From positions 2,356,001-2,420,000 of the forward strand of contig NZ_JAATJN010000001.1 of assembly GCF_011927955.1 (NCBI RefSeq): a DNA stretch of 64,000 nt. Reading direction: 5' to 3'. Source of the stretch: Brevibacterium marinum (lineage in GTDB: Bacteria > Actinomycetota > Actinomycetes > Actinomycetales > Brevibacteriaceae). The position numbers and the translations under genes were made by a program. Below, in pieces: positions 1 through 8,422 of the stretch. Position 1 is the first letter of the stretch, and each line of letters starts with the position of its first letter. The notes beneath the pieces are model-generated. The model was given only the letters and a program-made list of their open reading frames with translations, was not told the DNA's origin and did no database searches.

Positions 1-989
1 ACATCGTTCAGGCCGGAAATGGTCAGAACCCGGCTCGTTCAGCAGGGCTGCGAGGAGGCGTGGAGACGACGGTTCCTGCGATCACACTGAACAATGTGTG
101 CTTGGCGAGCATGTATGCGGCTGGTATGGCGTCCAATCTGATCAAGTCCGGTGAGATGGACGCGGCAATCGTCGGCGGTTTCGACTCCATGAGCCGCGCT
201 CCACATGCTGTGCAGCTGCGGCAAGCACGAGCGGTAGGCGATGAGCCTGCTGTCGATCTGTTGATGAAGGACGGGCTGTGGTGTGCCGTATCCGACTCCG
301 GGATGGGACCGATCGCGGACCGGGCCAATGCCGATATCGGCATTTCACGAGCTGCCCAGGACGAGTACGCCGTCGAGAGTCATCGTCGTGCCCACTCTGC
401 GACTGAAGCCGGACGTCTTGCCGATGAGATCGTGGCGTTAAACGAACTTGCGACAGACGAGGGAATTCGTCACGACTCATCAACAGACCGCCTGCAACGG
501 CTGCGGCCGGCTTTCACTGAGGGCGGCACAGTCACGGCGGGAAACGCATCGCAGATGTCGGATGCCGGTTCTGCAGGTTTGATCATGACCGAAGCACTCG
601 CCCAAGCTCACGGACTCGAACCCATTGTCGAATTCGTGGGCACCAGCACGGTGGCAGGGCCGGATCCGTCATTGCACCTCAAACCGGCATCTGCTGCTCG
701 GAAGCTTCTTGAGAAGACCGGACTGCACGTGAGCGATATCGGACTCTGGGAGGTCAATGAAGCCTTCGCCGGTGTCGCCCTCGCCACCGCACATGACCTC
801 GAGGTCGACTTGGGCATCGTTAACGTCAATGGAGGCGCCATCTCGATCGGTCATCCGCTGGGCGCGTCAGGGTTCCGCATCACGATGAGCTTGGCATTTG
901 AGATGCGAAGGAGAGGCGTCGATCACGGTATCGCGACGATGTGCGGCGGAGGTGGTCAGGGGCAGGCGATCCTATTGCGACTGCGATGA
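1..989 (+). CDS. Thiolase (acetyl-CoA acetyltransferase family), 5' end outside window
   Basis: Thiolases join or cleave acyl chains at the 3-keto position of CoA thioesters, in fatty-acid or ketone-body metabolism. The reading frame is already open at base 3 and reads IVQAGNGQNPARSAGL before the first in-window start (GTG at 60), so the gene begins upstream; 328 residues are visible and roughly 65-70 are probably missing. All thiolase signatures are present: the nucleophilic cysteine in NNVCLASM (codon 99-101), the histidine in GHPLGASG (near 850-875) and the C-terminal acid/base cysteine in MCGGGGQG (near 940-960). The PucR-like regulator starts 12 bp downstream, which suggests co-transcription. 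The physiological substrate cannot be told from the sequence. Seen: motifs; known: family chemistry; inferred: role. Confidence 0.93.
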   Translation, partial: IVQAGNGQNPARSAGLRGGVETTVPAITLNNVCLASMYAAGMASNLIKSGEMDAAIVGGFDSMSRAPHAVQLRQARAVGDEPAVDLLMKDGLWCAVSDSGMGPIADRANADIGISRAAQDEYAVESHRRAHSATEAGRLADEIVALNELATDEGIRHDSSTDRLQRLRPAFTEGGTVTAGNASQMSDAGSAGLIMTEALAQAHGLEPIVEFVGTSTVAGPDPSLHLKPASAARKLLEKTGLHVSDIGLWEVNEAFAGVALATAHDLEVDLGIVNVNGGAISIGHPLGASGFRITMSLAFEMRRRGVDHGIATMCGGGGQGQAILLRLR

Positions 990-1001
990 GAAGATGATTC
1001 T

Positions 1002-2270
1002 ATGACTGAAGGGGAAGGTGCTTCATGGCAATTGGCTGATGACTCATTGACGGCTACTGTCGTCGACTACCTGCAGACTCAGGCCGAGAAGATAGGCGCG
1101 CTCCTGGTTGACGCCTACAAGGCAGAGATCGTCGACTATCGATCTCTCCCGGAGGGGTTCATCGATAGAGACGTGGCCGAGATGGCGCGCCGGAATCTGC
1201 TCACTCTTCTGAGCTGGCTGTCGGGAGAGGTTGACGAGAAGCGCAGCCTAGAAGAGTTTCGCAATAGCGCGGTGCGCCGCTTCCGTCAGGGTGTGTCGGT
1301 CCAATCACTTCTCCATGCATATCGAGTATGGGGGCAGGTGGTTTGGAGCGAAATCTCTCAGTTGCCAGAATGTCAGGCTTCTCCCTCAACCGGATTCGCC
1401 GTCGCTGGGGAAATAATGCGCTACGTCAATAGCGTGTCGCTGGCGGTGGCGAATTCCTATCTCGAGGAATCGGAGAACGTCATCCAAGACCGGCAGTTGG
1501 CCGAGCGTGATGTGCTCGAAGAACTCATTTCCGGATCTCCGCTATCGGCACGGGTGAACAGTTACCTTTCACGTCTCGGGATGAGGTTGGGCCAACAGCA
1601 TTGCGTTGTCCTTCTGCGTAGGCGTCATTCGGCTGTTGCCGAACCGCATTCGACTCGCGATAGCCTATCCGCCGTGCGTCGTTTGCTCCCGAACGCACCG
1701 TCACAGCGCCCATTGGTCGGAATGCGGGAGGAAGAAATCGTGGTCGTCCTTCATGCTTCAGGTCCACATGGAACCGATATTCGCGAAGTGGCCAACACTT
1801 TGGCGGCAGAACTTGAAGGTCTAGTGGTCGGGGTCAGCCGGGTGCGTGGTGGCGAGCAGGGCATCTCGCTGGCCTATGGTGAAGCTGCGGATGCTGTGCG
1901 CGTAGCTGACTTTCAGAGCGAGCGTCGAGCGTTCTTTTATACCGATGTCCTGCTGCAAACTGTGATTGAAAAGTCTGGACTCAGTGGTGCGATTCTCAGC
2001 GAGACATTTGATCCGCTTGCTGAGTATGACCGTCGACATAGCTCGGACCTTGTGCAGACACTGCAGACCTATATTTCCCATCGTTTCAATCTCACGAGGA
2101 CCGCTGAACAGCTCAATGTGAGACCGAATACCGTTCGCTACCGCCTTGAGCGAATCAAGGAGGTCTCGGGCAGAGACGCGAACCAGTCGGATGACTTGGT
2201 TCTTTTAGCGCTCGGTGCGAAAATCACGAGCCGCACTGCAGGAGAGACGCATGACCGGATATTCGAGTGA
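1002..2270 (+). CDS. PucR/CdaR-type transcriptional regulator
   Basis: Predicted cytoplasmic DNA-binding regulator of 422 aa. The C-terminal 40 residues (about 351-390) carry the PucR helix-turn-helix pattern: FNLTRTAEQLNVRPNTVRYR. This is the typical C-terminal HTH_30 of PucR/CdaR proteins, which often control purine, sugar-acid or aromatic catabolism. The N-terminal half (LTLLSW, about residue 60, then a helix-rich stretch) resembles the RsbRD-type sensor region often found in these regulators. The middle part looks like the GGDEF-like linker domain of the family. It starts 12 bp after the thiolase stop on the same strand, so it may regulate that operon. The ligand is unknown. Confidence 0.85.
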   Translation: MTEGEGASWQLADDSLTATVVDYLQTQAEKIGALLVDAYKAEIVDYRSLPEGFIDRDVAEMARRNLLTLLSWLSGEVDEKRSLEEFRNSAVRRFRQGVSVQSLLHAYRVWGQVVWSEISQLPECQASPSTGFAVAGEIMRYVNSVSLAVANSYLEESENVIQDRQLAERDVLEELISGSPLSARVNSYLSRLGMRLGQQHCVVLLRRRHSAVAEPHSTRDSLSAVRRLLPNAPSQRPLVGMREEEIVVVLHASGPHGTDIREVANTLAAELEGLVVGVSRVRGGEQGISLAYGEAADAVRVADFQSERRAFFYTDVLLQTVIEKSGLSGAILSETFDPLAEYDRRHSSDLVQTLQTYISHRFNLTRTAEQLNVRPNTVRYRLERIKEVSGRDANQSDDLVLLALGAKITSRTAGETHDRIFE

Positions 2271-2686
2271 GAGTTACAGCGTTCAGATCTCCTGAGAATC
2301 GAGACGAGTGGATTCAACATCTCCGAGATCAAGAACACGTTCGTGTCGATGGTCGAGGCAGGTATTGAGGCGATCATTTCGAGTGCGTTTATCTTAATCG
2401 CACTGGTCTGCTAGCCGTCGGCTGTCCTGAACTAAGTTTGCCTCAGCGCGTACTACGATGCGAACGGCGCCAAGTGAAGCGACCATGCTCCCTTCAAAGT
2501 GATCGATCTGCTCTCAGAAGACCGATCTGCGACGTTCCACGCCTGCTCGTAACCAATTGCTGTCACGCCGCCATGTCAACCGATGCCAGTGGTGGGCCTT
2601 GAGCAGCTCATATTTGTCCGACCGAACCTCACTACGTCTCAAATTTCCAACTTGATAGGACAAGTGGGCAGCTGTACTGTCAACCT
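2271..2686 (+). other. Intergenic region, no confident gene
   Basis: About 415 bp between the PucR-like gene and the GntR-like gene. A short open stretch on the plus strand (about 2295-2414) ends in a hydrophobic segment (SSAFILIALVC then TAG). It has no ribosome binding site and may be a remnant of a membrane protein gene. Nothing else was recognised except the promoter listed separately at the right edge. Confidence 0.5.
2650..2686 (+). promoter_or_regulatory. Promoter and possible autoregulatory operator of the GntR gene
   Basis: TTGATA at 2652-2657, a 17-bp spacer and TACTGT at 2675-2680 fit a sigma-70 promoter. The start codon at 2687 lies only 6 bp past the -10 hexamer and has no Shine-Dalgarno sequence, so the transcript is probably leaderless. 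ACTTG (2650-2654) and CAAGT (2661-2665) form an inverted repeat over the -35, a plausible GntR operator. Confidence 0.5.
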
Positions 2687-3391
2687 ATGGACGATTTGTT
2701 TCGGAGCATCCAGCGCGACCTTCAACGGCAGATCCGCTCAGGAGAACTTCCCGAAGGAGCGAAACTCCCCAGCGAGAATGAACTCTGCGCGCGGTACTCG
2801 GTGAGTCGGCCGACGGCACAACGCGCACTCAACGAGCTTGCCGCCGAGGGGGCCGTCGTGCGCCAGAAGGGCCGCGGGACATTCGTGGCAACCTCGCGGC
2901 AGCAGATCAACCTTCTGTCATTCACCAACCCGGCCGTAGCCCGTCACGGCGGTCCTGGGCGGCACGAAGTGCTCTCGGCCCAGGTGACTGTCGCTTCCGA
3001 CGCCCTGTTACCGCTCCCTGGAGCTGCCGCCGAGACCGCCGTCACCGAAATCGTCCGTCTGAAGTTCGATGCTCTCGATCGTCCGCATGCGCTCGAGACA
3101 CACGTCATCCTGTTCTCCACCGCACCGACGATCCTCCGCCAGAAGCTCGAAGACCTCGTCATCCTCGACCATCTGAAGTCCAATGATGTCGATGTGGATA
3201 CCATTCGCGTCTATTTGGAGCCGACACTCGTCAGTGACCGTGAAGCCCAACTGCTCACGTGCGAGACGGGCACACCAGCGCTGAGGCGTCGCCGTGAGCT
3301 ACGTGCACCGGACGACCAGGTACTGGAGACGACAGCAACCTTGGTCCGACCAGGGACCTCCGAGTTCTACATCGAACTGCCCGCCAACTGA
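2687..3391 (+). CDS. GntR-family (HutC/UTRA) transcriptional regulator
   Basis: 234-aa regulator. Residues 1-75 form the GntR winged helix (LPSENELCARYSVSRPTAQR followed by KGRGTFVA, the wing). The remainder matches a UTRA ligand-binding domain of the HutC subfamily (ETAVTEIVRLKFDALDRPHA, then an ALRRRRELRAPDDQVLE-like C-terminal strand pair). Proteins of this type usually repress a neighbouring catabolic or uptake operon until its substrate binds. Here the neighbours 26 bp downstream are an FAD oxidoreductase and an AbgT transporter, so they are the likely targets. The start at 2687 is favoured because the GntR domain begins there and a promoter sits directly upstream. Confidence 0.9.
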   Translation: MDDLFRSIQRDLQRQIRSGELPEGAKLPSENELCARYSVSRPTAQRALNELAAEGAVVRQKGRGTFVATSRQQINLLSFTNPAVARHGGPGRHEVLSAQVTVASDALLPLPGAAAETAVTEIVRLKFDALDRPHALETHVILFSTAPTILRQKLEDLVILDHLKSNDVDVDTIRVYLEPTLVSDREAQLLTCETGTPALRRRRELRAPDDQVLETTATLVRPGTSEFYIELPAN

Positions 3392-3417
3392 CAACGAACG
3401 ACCACAGAGGACCTCAT

Positions 3418-4578
3418 ATGCACATCATCGTCATCGGCTCAGGGATGCTCGGGCTCAGCACCGCCGACAGTCTGGTCATGTCAGGAGCCGACGTCACGCT
3501 CGTCGATGCCCGAGACCTGGGCGCCGGCACTTCCGGCACGAGCTTCGCCTGGACGAACGCCAATGGAAAGCTCGACCCTGCGTATCACGAACTCAACATC
3601 GCCGGGATGAACGAGCACTCCAGACTCGCTAGCACTCTGCCGGGGCCGCGCACGTACCATCGATCGGGCGGACTGCAGATGGCCGATGTGCACCAGGCAC
3701 CGCAACTGGAGGAAAGGATCGCTCGCCTCAGCGAGCTCGGATATCCATCCGAGCTGCTCTCAGCCGACCGCGTAGGCGAGATCGCCGGAGACATCTCAGT
3801 TCCCGAGAACATCGAACTGATCGCGCATTTTCCATCAGAAGGATATGTGCTCACCGAACAGCTGCTGCGCAACCTTCGTGCACACGCTGTCGAACATGGC
3901 GCGAAGCTGATCAGGGGGACTGTCACGGAGGTGGAAGAAGGTGGCGCTCAGGTCGCGGTCCACCTCGGCGATGGACGTGTGCTCTCTGCAGATCGTGTCG
4001 TGCTCGCCACGGGACGCTGGACTCAGGCGCTCGCTCAAGCCTCAGGATTCGAGACTCCGATGAACGACGAGATCGGTCTGGGGTCTGCGGTGACGGGTCT
4101 TCTCGGCTATGTGAGGACGAATTCGACGCAGGTGAAGTCGGTCGTGCACACGCCCGAGCTGAATCTGCGACCGGGGGAGGACGGAGCGATCGTCGTTCAG
4201 GCTCTCGACCTCAACCCGCGAGTCGATCCCGCGGCCCCACCAACGAACGAAGGTTCATTTGCCCAGGAGATGGCGACGAGATTCACTGCAGTGACGAAGG
4301 ACGCACCGCCGGACCTGATCGACCTGCGCGTGAGCTATCGGTCGCTGCCTGCGGACGGTTTCACGATCGCCGGATTCGCTGCGGGCCTATCTCGAACTTA
4401 CTGCCTCGTCACACACAGCGGAATCACGCTTGGCCCACTTCTCGGCCGGCTGGTTGCCGAGGAGCTCATCGCCGACAGCCAGCAGGACTTGCTCGACAAA
4501 TTCCGGCCGACCCGATTCGAACATGCCACGGCAACAGCTGGCGGCGTAGACCTGCCATTGCAGCTCGGCGATCAGTAA
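3418..4578 (+). CDS. FAD-dependent oxidoreductase of the DadA/DAO family
   Basis: 386-aa flavoprotein that probably oxidises an amine or amino acid. Its first 30 residues are the dinucleotide-binding fold (IIVIGSGMLGLSTADSLV, ending in the acidic residue of VTLVDA), followed by GAGTSGTSFAWTNANGK, typical of DadA-like D-amino-acid dehydrogenases. The C-terminal part has YRSLPADGFTIAGF and THSGITLGP, the FAD-contacting end of the DAO fold. It has a good ribosome binding site (GAGGAC) 5 bp before the ATG. It lies between a GntR regulator and an AbgT transporter 30 bp downstream, so it probably acts on the imported compound. The substrate is unknown; D-amino acid, sarcosine-like or opine-like compounds are all possible. 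Confidence 0.85.
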   Translation: MHIIVIGSGMLGLSTADSLVMSGADVTLVDARDLGAGTSGTSFAWTNANGKLDPAYHELNIAGMNEHSRLASTLPGPRTYHRSGGLQMADVHQAPQLEERIARLSELGYPSELLSADRVGEIAGDISVPENIELIAHFPSEGYVLTEQLLRNLRAHAVEHGAKLIRGTVTEVEEGGAQVAVHLGDGRVLSADRVVLATGRWTQALAQASGFETPMNDEIGLGSAVTGLLGYVRTNSTQVKSVVHTPELNLRPGEDGAIVVQALDLNPRVDPAAPPTNEGSFAQEMATRFTAVTKDAPPDLIDLRVSYRSLPADGFTIAGFAAGLSRTYCLVTHSGITLGPLLGRLVAEELIADSQQDLLDKFRPTRFEHATATAGGVDLPLQLGDQ

Positions 4579-4608
4579 CACGACTCTCACGTCGATCAAA
4601 GGAGACCG

Positions 4609-6204
4609 ATGACTACACGAACCACCGCCGGCCCCGTTGCTCCCGAACGGCTCCCACTGCTGTACCGGGCGATCGGTTTCATCGAGCGGATCGGCAATCT
4701 GCTTCCGCACCCGTTTTGGCTGTTCTGGATCATGGCTGGGCTGCTCGGCGTCATCAGCTGGGTGCTCTCAGCAGCCGGCGTCTCTGTGACGCTGCCCGAG
4801 TCCGATGAGGTCGTCGAGGTCAAGAACCTGCTGTCGACCGATGGTCTCAAGTACGCCATCGAATCGGCGTTGGACAACTTCGCATCCTTTCCGCCCCTGG
4901 CGGTCGTGCTCGTCGTCTTGCTCGGTGTGAGCGTCGCTGAGAAGAGCGGCGTGCTGGAAGCCCTCATCCGGCTGACGATCATCAGATTGCCGAAACGGTG
5001 GGTGACCTTCGCGATCGCCTTCAGCGGAATGATCGCCCACATCATGGGCGACGCGGCCTACTTGGTGATGATCCCGCTGGGAGCGATGTCCTTCAAAGCT
5101 GCGGGGCGGAGTCCCGTTCTCGGTGTAATGGTGGCTTACGCTTCGGTATCCGCGGGGTTCAATGCGAGTCCGCTCGTCACTCCCTCCGATGCGATCCGCT
5201 CTTCGCTGGCATCGGCTGCGGCCCAGACGGTGGACTCGAGCGCTTCGATCACACCGGTGGCAACCTATTTCTTCTCGGCCACCTCGTCGATGCTCCTGGC
5301 CGTGATCATCACGTTGGTGGTGGAACTCGTGCTCGCTCGGCGAGAGGATTTCAAGGTTCCTGCTGAAGAATCGGCCAACGCCAGCGGAGTCACCCCACCC
5401 GGTCGACCTGGGGAGGACGACACCGACGTCGCCGAGTCGATGACACTCGACGACAGTCAGACTCGCGGTTTGCTCCGGGCAACGGCGGCCGGAGTGGTCT
5501 TCATCGTCGCAGTCGTCGTCATCCTGCTGTTGCCGGATTCACCGTTCATCGAACCCGGCCAGTCCCTGGTCGAATCGATGGTCCTCGACAACATCGCGAT
5601 CTTCATCTCGCTGTTCTTCACTCTGACAGGAATGGTCTACGGGTACAGCACCAGGGCCTTCACCACTGTCAGAGCTGTTCCGGAGGCGATGATCGCTGGT
5701 GTGGTCAATCTTGCGCCTGTCATCGTCCTCTTCTTTGCCGTGGCCCAATTCCTCGCATACTTCAGCTGGACGGGAATCGGCTCCGTGCTCACAGTCAACG
5801 GCGCAGATCTGCTCCAGAGACTCGAGGCTCCGCACCTGGTCGTGCTCATCGTCATCATCGTCGGAGTGGCGTTCATCAACATGATCGTGACGAGCGGTTC
5901 GGCGATGTGGGCGATCTTCGCACCCATTCTCGTGCCGATGATGATGTACTACGGTGTTCGTCCCGAGGCCGCCATGGTGTCGTTCATGATCGGAGATTCC
6001 GTGACGAACGCCGTGACACCGATGAGCGCCTATTTCGTCCTCGCGCTCGGATACGTACAGCGATATCGCAAGGACGCGGGGATCGGCACACTCATGGCCT
6101 TCACGGTTCCGCTCTCGGTCGCGATCCTCATCGGCTGGGGCCTGTTCTTCTGCCTTTGGTACCTGCTGGGCATTCCGCTTGGCCCTGGTGTCGTGCTTCA
6201 TTGA
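4609..6204 (+). CDS. AbgT-family transporter
   Basis: 531-aa polytopic membrane protein. It begins with the AbgT signature RIGNLLPHPFWLFWIMAGLL and has the family hairpin regions (FSGMIAHIMGDAAYLVMIPL; GDSVTNAVTPMSAYFVLALG). The characterised members AbgT of E. coli and MtrF take up p-aminobenzoyl-glutamate or export sulfonamides. A hydrophilic loop of about 45 residues near positions 250-290 separates the two halves. An AAAGGAGA ribosome binding site precedes the ATG. Co-directional with the GntR and FAD oxidoreductase genes, so it is probably the uptake step of that small operon. The actual substrate is not evident. Confidence 0.9.
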   Translation: MTTRTTAGPVAPERLPLLYRAIGFIERIGNLLPHPFWLFWIMAGLLGVISWVLSAAGVSVTLPESDEVVEVKNLLSTDGLKYAIESALDNFASFPPLAVVLVVLLGVSVAEKSGVLEALIRLTIIRLPKRWVTFAIAFSGMIAHIMGDAAYLVMIPLGAMSFKAAGRSPVLGVMVAYASVSAGFNASPLVTPSDAIRSSLASAAAQTVDSSASITPVATYFFSATSSMLLAVIITLVVELVLARREDFKVPAEESANASGVTPPGRPGEDDTDVAESMTLDDSQTRGLLRATAAGVVFIVAVVVILLLPDSPFIEPGQSLVESMVLDNIAIFISLFFTLTGMVYGYSTRAFTTVRAVPEAMIAGVVNLAPVIVLFFAVAQFLAYFSWTGIGSVLTVNGADLLQRLEAPHLVVLIVIIVGVAFINMIVTSGSAMWAIFAPILVPMMMYYGVRPEAAMVSFMIGDSVTNAVTPMSAYFVLALGYVQRYRKDAGIGTLMAFTVPLSVAILIGWGLFFCLWYLLGIPLGPGVVLH

Positions 6205-6403
6205 CAGCCGTGTGACTGATGAGTGCCCGGTTCTTGCCACAGTAGTCAGGAACTAGCTGGTGTCTAAGGGCAATCCCGTCGCCGAGGTGATCGCCGGTGG
6301 CTTCGTCGCTCAGGTCCCCTGCGCGGTGGCCAAGGAAGATCCGTGGCGGCGGCCGCACAATTGTGGGAGGCCAAATTCCGAGAGTACTCGGACCGCTGCG
6401 TCT
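6205..6403. other. Short non-coding stretch between AbgT gene and dehydrogenase remnant
   Basis: About 200 bp. I see no gene here. The short open frames on both strands have no ribosome binding site and no recognisable motif. It may be part of the debris of the adjacent pseudogenes. Confidence 0.4.
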
Positions 6404-7040
6404 CTACTGACTCCAGCCGGTGAGGGTGCGTGTCGCTTCGGCTCCGGGCAGCGCACGGCCGAGAATATCGCGTACGGCGGCGTAGGCGAAGACGAGCCCG
6501 GGCCCGATTGTGATCCCGGGGGCGTGATAGACCGCGCCCATCAACATTCCGTTGAACATCGTGAATTCGTGCAGCGGGGCACGGACGAGAGCGTGCCGTT
6601 CGCCCAGCAGCCGCCCGTCGAAGGGATATGGTTCGAGGGCGGGGCCGGACAGACGCGAGCCCGGCAGCTGGGTGTGATAATCGGGGTGCATCGCCCGCGC
6701 GCGATAGGTCACTCGGGATCCGGTCTCGAGGACGGTTACCGCTTCGGGGCCGAGGTCGAGGAATCTCGCCCGCAGGCGCGTGGGTGAGTGGGTGAATGGG
6801 AGCCGATCGAGGCGTCGAGGAAAGCCAGCGCCTCGGCCCGCGTGTCGACGGCTCCGATCTCCTCTGCCCGATGGGTGCCCGGCACCCACGTGGTTCCGGC
6901 GGTGAAGGCGGCCGTTCCTCCGACGTGCTCGGAGCGTTCGACGACGGCAATCCGCAGACCTGCGATCGCAGCGAAGTTCGCCGCTGACAGCCCCGCTCCA
7001 CCGGCCCCGACGACGAGGACATCGAGTTCGACTCCGGTCT
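6404..7040 (-). pseudogene. Remnant of an FAD-binding dehydrogenase (3-ketosteroid dehydrogenase-like)
   Basis: On the minus strand the first part reads LDVLVVGAGGAGLSAANFAA and then ERSEHVGGTAAFTAGTTWVP, the N-terminus of FAD_binding_2 dehydrogenases related to 3-oxosteroid delta-1-dehydrogenase. Near 6790 the frame shifts inside a short GGGTGA/GTGGGTGA repeat. The new frame continues with family sequence (ARAMHPDYHTQLPG, then EPYPFDGRLLG and PLHEFTMFNGML). It then jumps directly to a C-terminal motif (APGITIGPGLVFAYAAVRDI) and stops at 6404. Only about 210 codons remain of a family normally over 500 residues, so there is a frameshift plus a large internal deletion. No start codon of its own is visible. 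Non-functional; family call is from recognition of the motifs. Confidence 0.75.
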
Positions 7041-7148
7041 TCAGCGCCGCGGGTGATATTCGCGCAGCGTAGGACTCAACAAGTCGGCGTCTTTGCCCGG
7101 AGGAGTGCCGGTGCGGAAACCGAATTCGACATCAAACGGAGAGTCCAT
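7041..7148 (-). pseudogene. Truncated N-terminal fragment of a DUF6994-like protein
   Basis: A 35-codon minus-strand frame starting with MDSPFDVEFGF and containing TGTPPGKDADLLSPTLREYH resembles the conserved N-terminal block of DUF6994 proteins (DTPPGKDPD..SPTLRxYH). The frame could extend upstream to a GTG at 7184. The homology stops abruptly at a TGA (7041-7043) exactly where the FAD-dehydrogenase remnant begins, so this looks like a deletion junction that fused two broken genes. Full-length DUF6994 proteins are much longer; their function is unknown. The family assignment is from memory of the motif and should be checked. Confidence 0.5.
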
Positions 7149-7236
7149 ATCTGAGAGCGAATATTCTTCGACCGCAAATTGCACGTCCCGAGGCCGAAGG
7201 CTGTCGCAAGGAGCGAGGAAGCGCTATGGTCGCAGA

Positions 7237-7545
7237 GTGAGATCCGAGGCGGAATCGGAAATGCTGCGCTTGGTGCGTTCTCACGCATCCGAGCTCATCG
7301 ACAGTCTTGCCGAACTGGGTGGTCGCGATATCTCAGTGTTCGGCAGCGTAGCGCGCGGCGAAGACGGTCCCGACAGCGATGTCGATCTGTTGGTCGACCT
7401 GGACGAGTCTGTCGGGCTTTTCCGACTGCTGGAAATGCGGGCTGTTGCTGAACAGATACTGGGGCGTAAAGTCGACGTAATTCCTCGGCGCGACTTAAAA
7501 GCTGAGGTGTTGGAAGCTGCGTTGTTGGACGAATACCGACTTTAG
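7237..7545 (+). CDS. MNT-type nucleotidyltransferase domain protein (orphan)
   Basis: 102-aa protein from GTG 7237 (an alternative ATG lies at 7261). It carries the minimal nucleotidyltransferase motif FGSVARGEDGPDSDVDLLVD: GSxxRG plus the two metal-binding aspartates of DxD and a third acidic residue in KVDVIPRRDLK. MNT proteins are usually the antitoxin half of HEPN/MNT modules, where they AMPylate the HEPN RNase partner. No HEPN gene is adjacent: the next gene (IclR) is convergent and only 27 bp away, and upstream lie pseudogene fragments. It may be a leftover of a degraded module, or act alone. Domain is clear; role is inferred. Confidence 0.8.
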   Translation: MRSEAESEMLRLVRSHASELIDSLAELGGRDISVFGSVARGEDGPDSDVDLLVDLDESVGLFRLLEMRAVAEQILGRKVDVIPRRDLKAEVLEAALLDEYRL

Positions 7546-7572
7546 CTATCCTCTTACCTGACCAGCTTTTGC

Positions 7573-8346
7573 CTACGACTGCTTGTACCCGAGCTTCGTT
7601 GAAATCTCCCGTGCCGTCGCTTTCATTACTGGCACCAGTGCCTGCATTCGATCCTTCGGCATGTAGGGGCGCGTGGCCGACAGTGAGATGCCGGCGACAA
7701 TCTCCCCGCTGCCGTCTTGAACCGGCGCGGCTACGCACCTGATTCCTGGTTCATTCTCTTCCAGGTCGAATGTCGCCCCATCTTGCGTGTAGCCGACCAT
7801 CCGTTTGACGAATGCCTCCACCGCTGAGGCATCTGCCCCTGGACTCTCTGTAACGAACAGCTGTTCCCAACGCTCTTCCTGCCCCAACAGCAACGCCTTT
7901 CCGACTCCGGTGCGGGTCATTGGCATACGGTGACCGATACGCGAGCGCATCTCGGCCCCTCGCGTGCCGGGAATCTTGTGGAGGTAGAGTACGGACTCGC
8001 CGTCCTCGACCGAGAGGTGGATGGTGTCCTGAGTCCGTTCGGCCAGCGCCTCGAGGCTATCCCTGGCGACCACCGGCAGCGGGTCTTGATTGAGCGCGGT
8101 GAAACCATATTCGATGAGCGTGGGCCCGAGTCGAAACTCTCCAGGCGAACCGTGGCGCAGGTACCCCATCTGTACCAGCAGCTGAATCATCCGGTGGGCA
8201 CTTGACCGACCCACGCCCGTGGTCTCAACGATCGCTCTCAGCGTCGTCGATCCACCAGCGACAGCGCTGACGATCTGCAGCCCACGAGCCAGCGTCTGAG
8301 TGCCCTGAGGGATAGCGGAATTCGCAAATGTGTCGTCGTCAGGCAT
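7573..8346 (-). CDS. IclR-family regulator of the galactonate operon
   Basis: 257-aa regulator. Residues 15-75 form the N-terminal winged helix (TLRAIVETTGVGRSSAHRMI, LLVQMGYLRH), followed by the IclR effector-binding domain (FRLGPTLIEYG, VGKALLLGQE, CVAAPVQDGSGEIVAGISLS). It is transcribed divergently from dgoK with only 76 bp between the start codons, so it very probably controls the dgoK-dgoA-dgoD-dgoT operon in response to galactonate or KDPGal. In E. coli this role is played by a GntR protein (DgoR), so the regulator class differs here. Whether it represses or activates cannot be told. Confidence 0.88.
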   Translation of the reverse strand: MPDDDTFANSAIPQGTQTLARGLQIVSAVAGGSTTLRAIVETTGVGRSSAHRMIQLLVQMGYLRHGSPGEFRLGPTLIEYGFTALNQDPLPVVARDSLEALAERTQDTIHLSVEDGESVLYLHKIPGTRGAEMRSRIGHRMPMTRTGVGKALLLGQEERWEQLFVTESPGADASAVEAFVKRMVGYTQDGATFDLEENEPGIRCVAAPVQDGSGEIVAGISLSATRPYMPKDRMQALVPVMKATAREISTKLGYKQS

Positions 8347-8422
8347 GGCACCACTATGTCATGAATCCCACATATAGGGACAGTGGTGGCGCATAATGGA
8401 ACCTCTGCCCATAGTGGCACTT
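8347..8422. promoter_or_regulatory. Divergent control region between IclR gene and dgoK
   Basis: CCACTATG (8351-8358) and its exact inverted copy CATAGTGG (8410-8417) are separated by 51 bp, with a further GTGGTGG/TAATGG stretch between them. Such spaced inverted half-sites suit a dimer-of-dimers IclR regulator. No clear Shine-Dalgarno sequence precedes the dgoK ATG at 8423. Confidence 0.45.
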
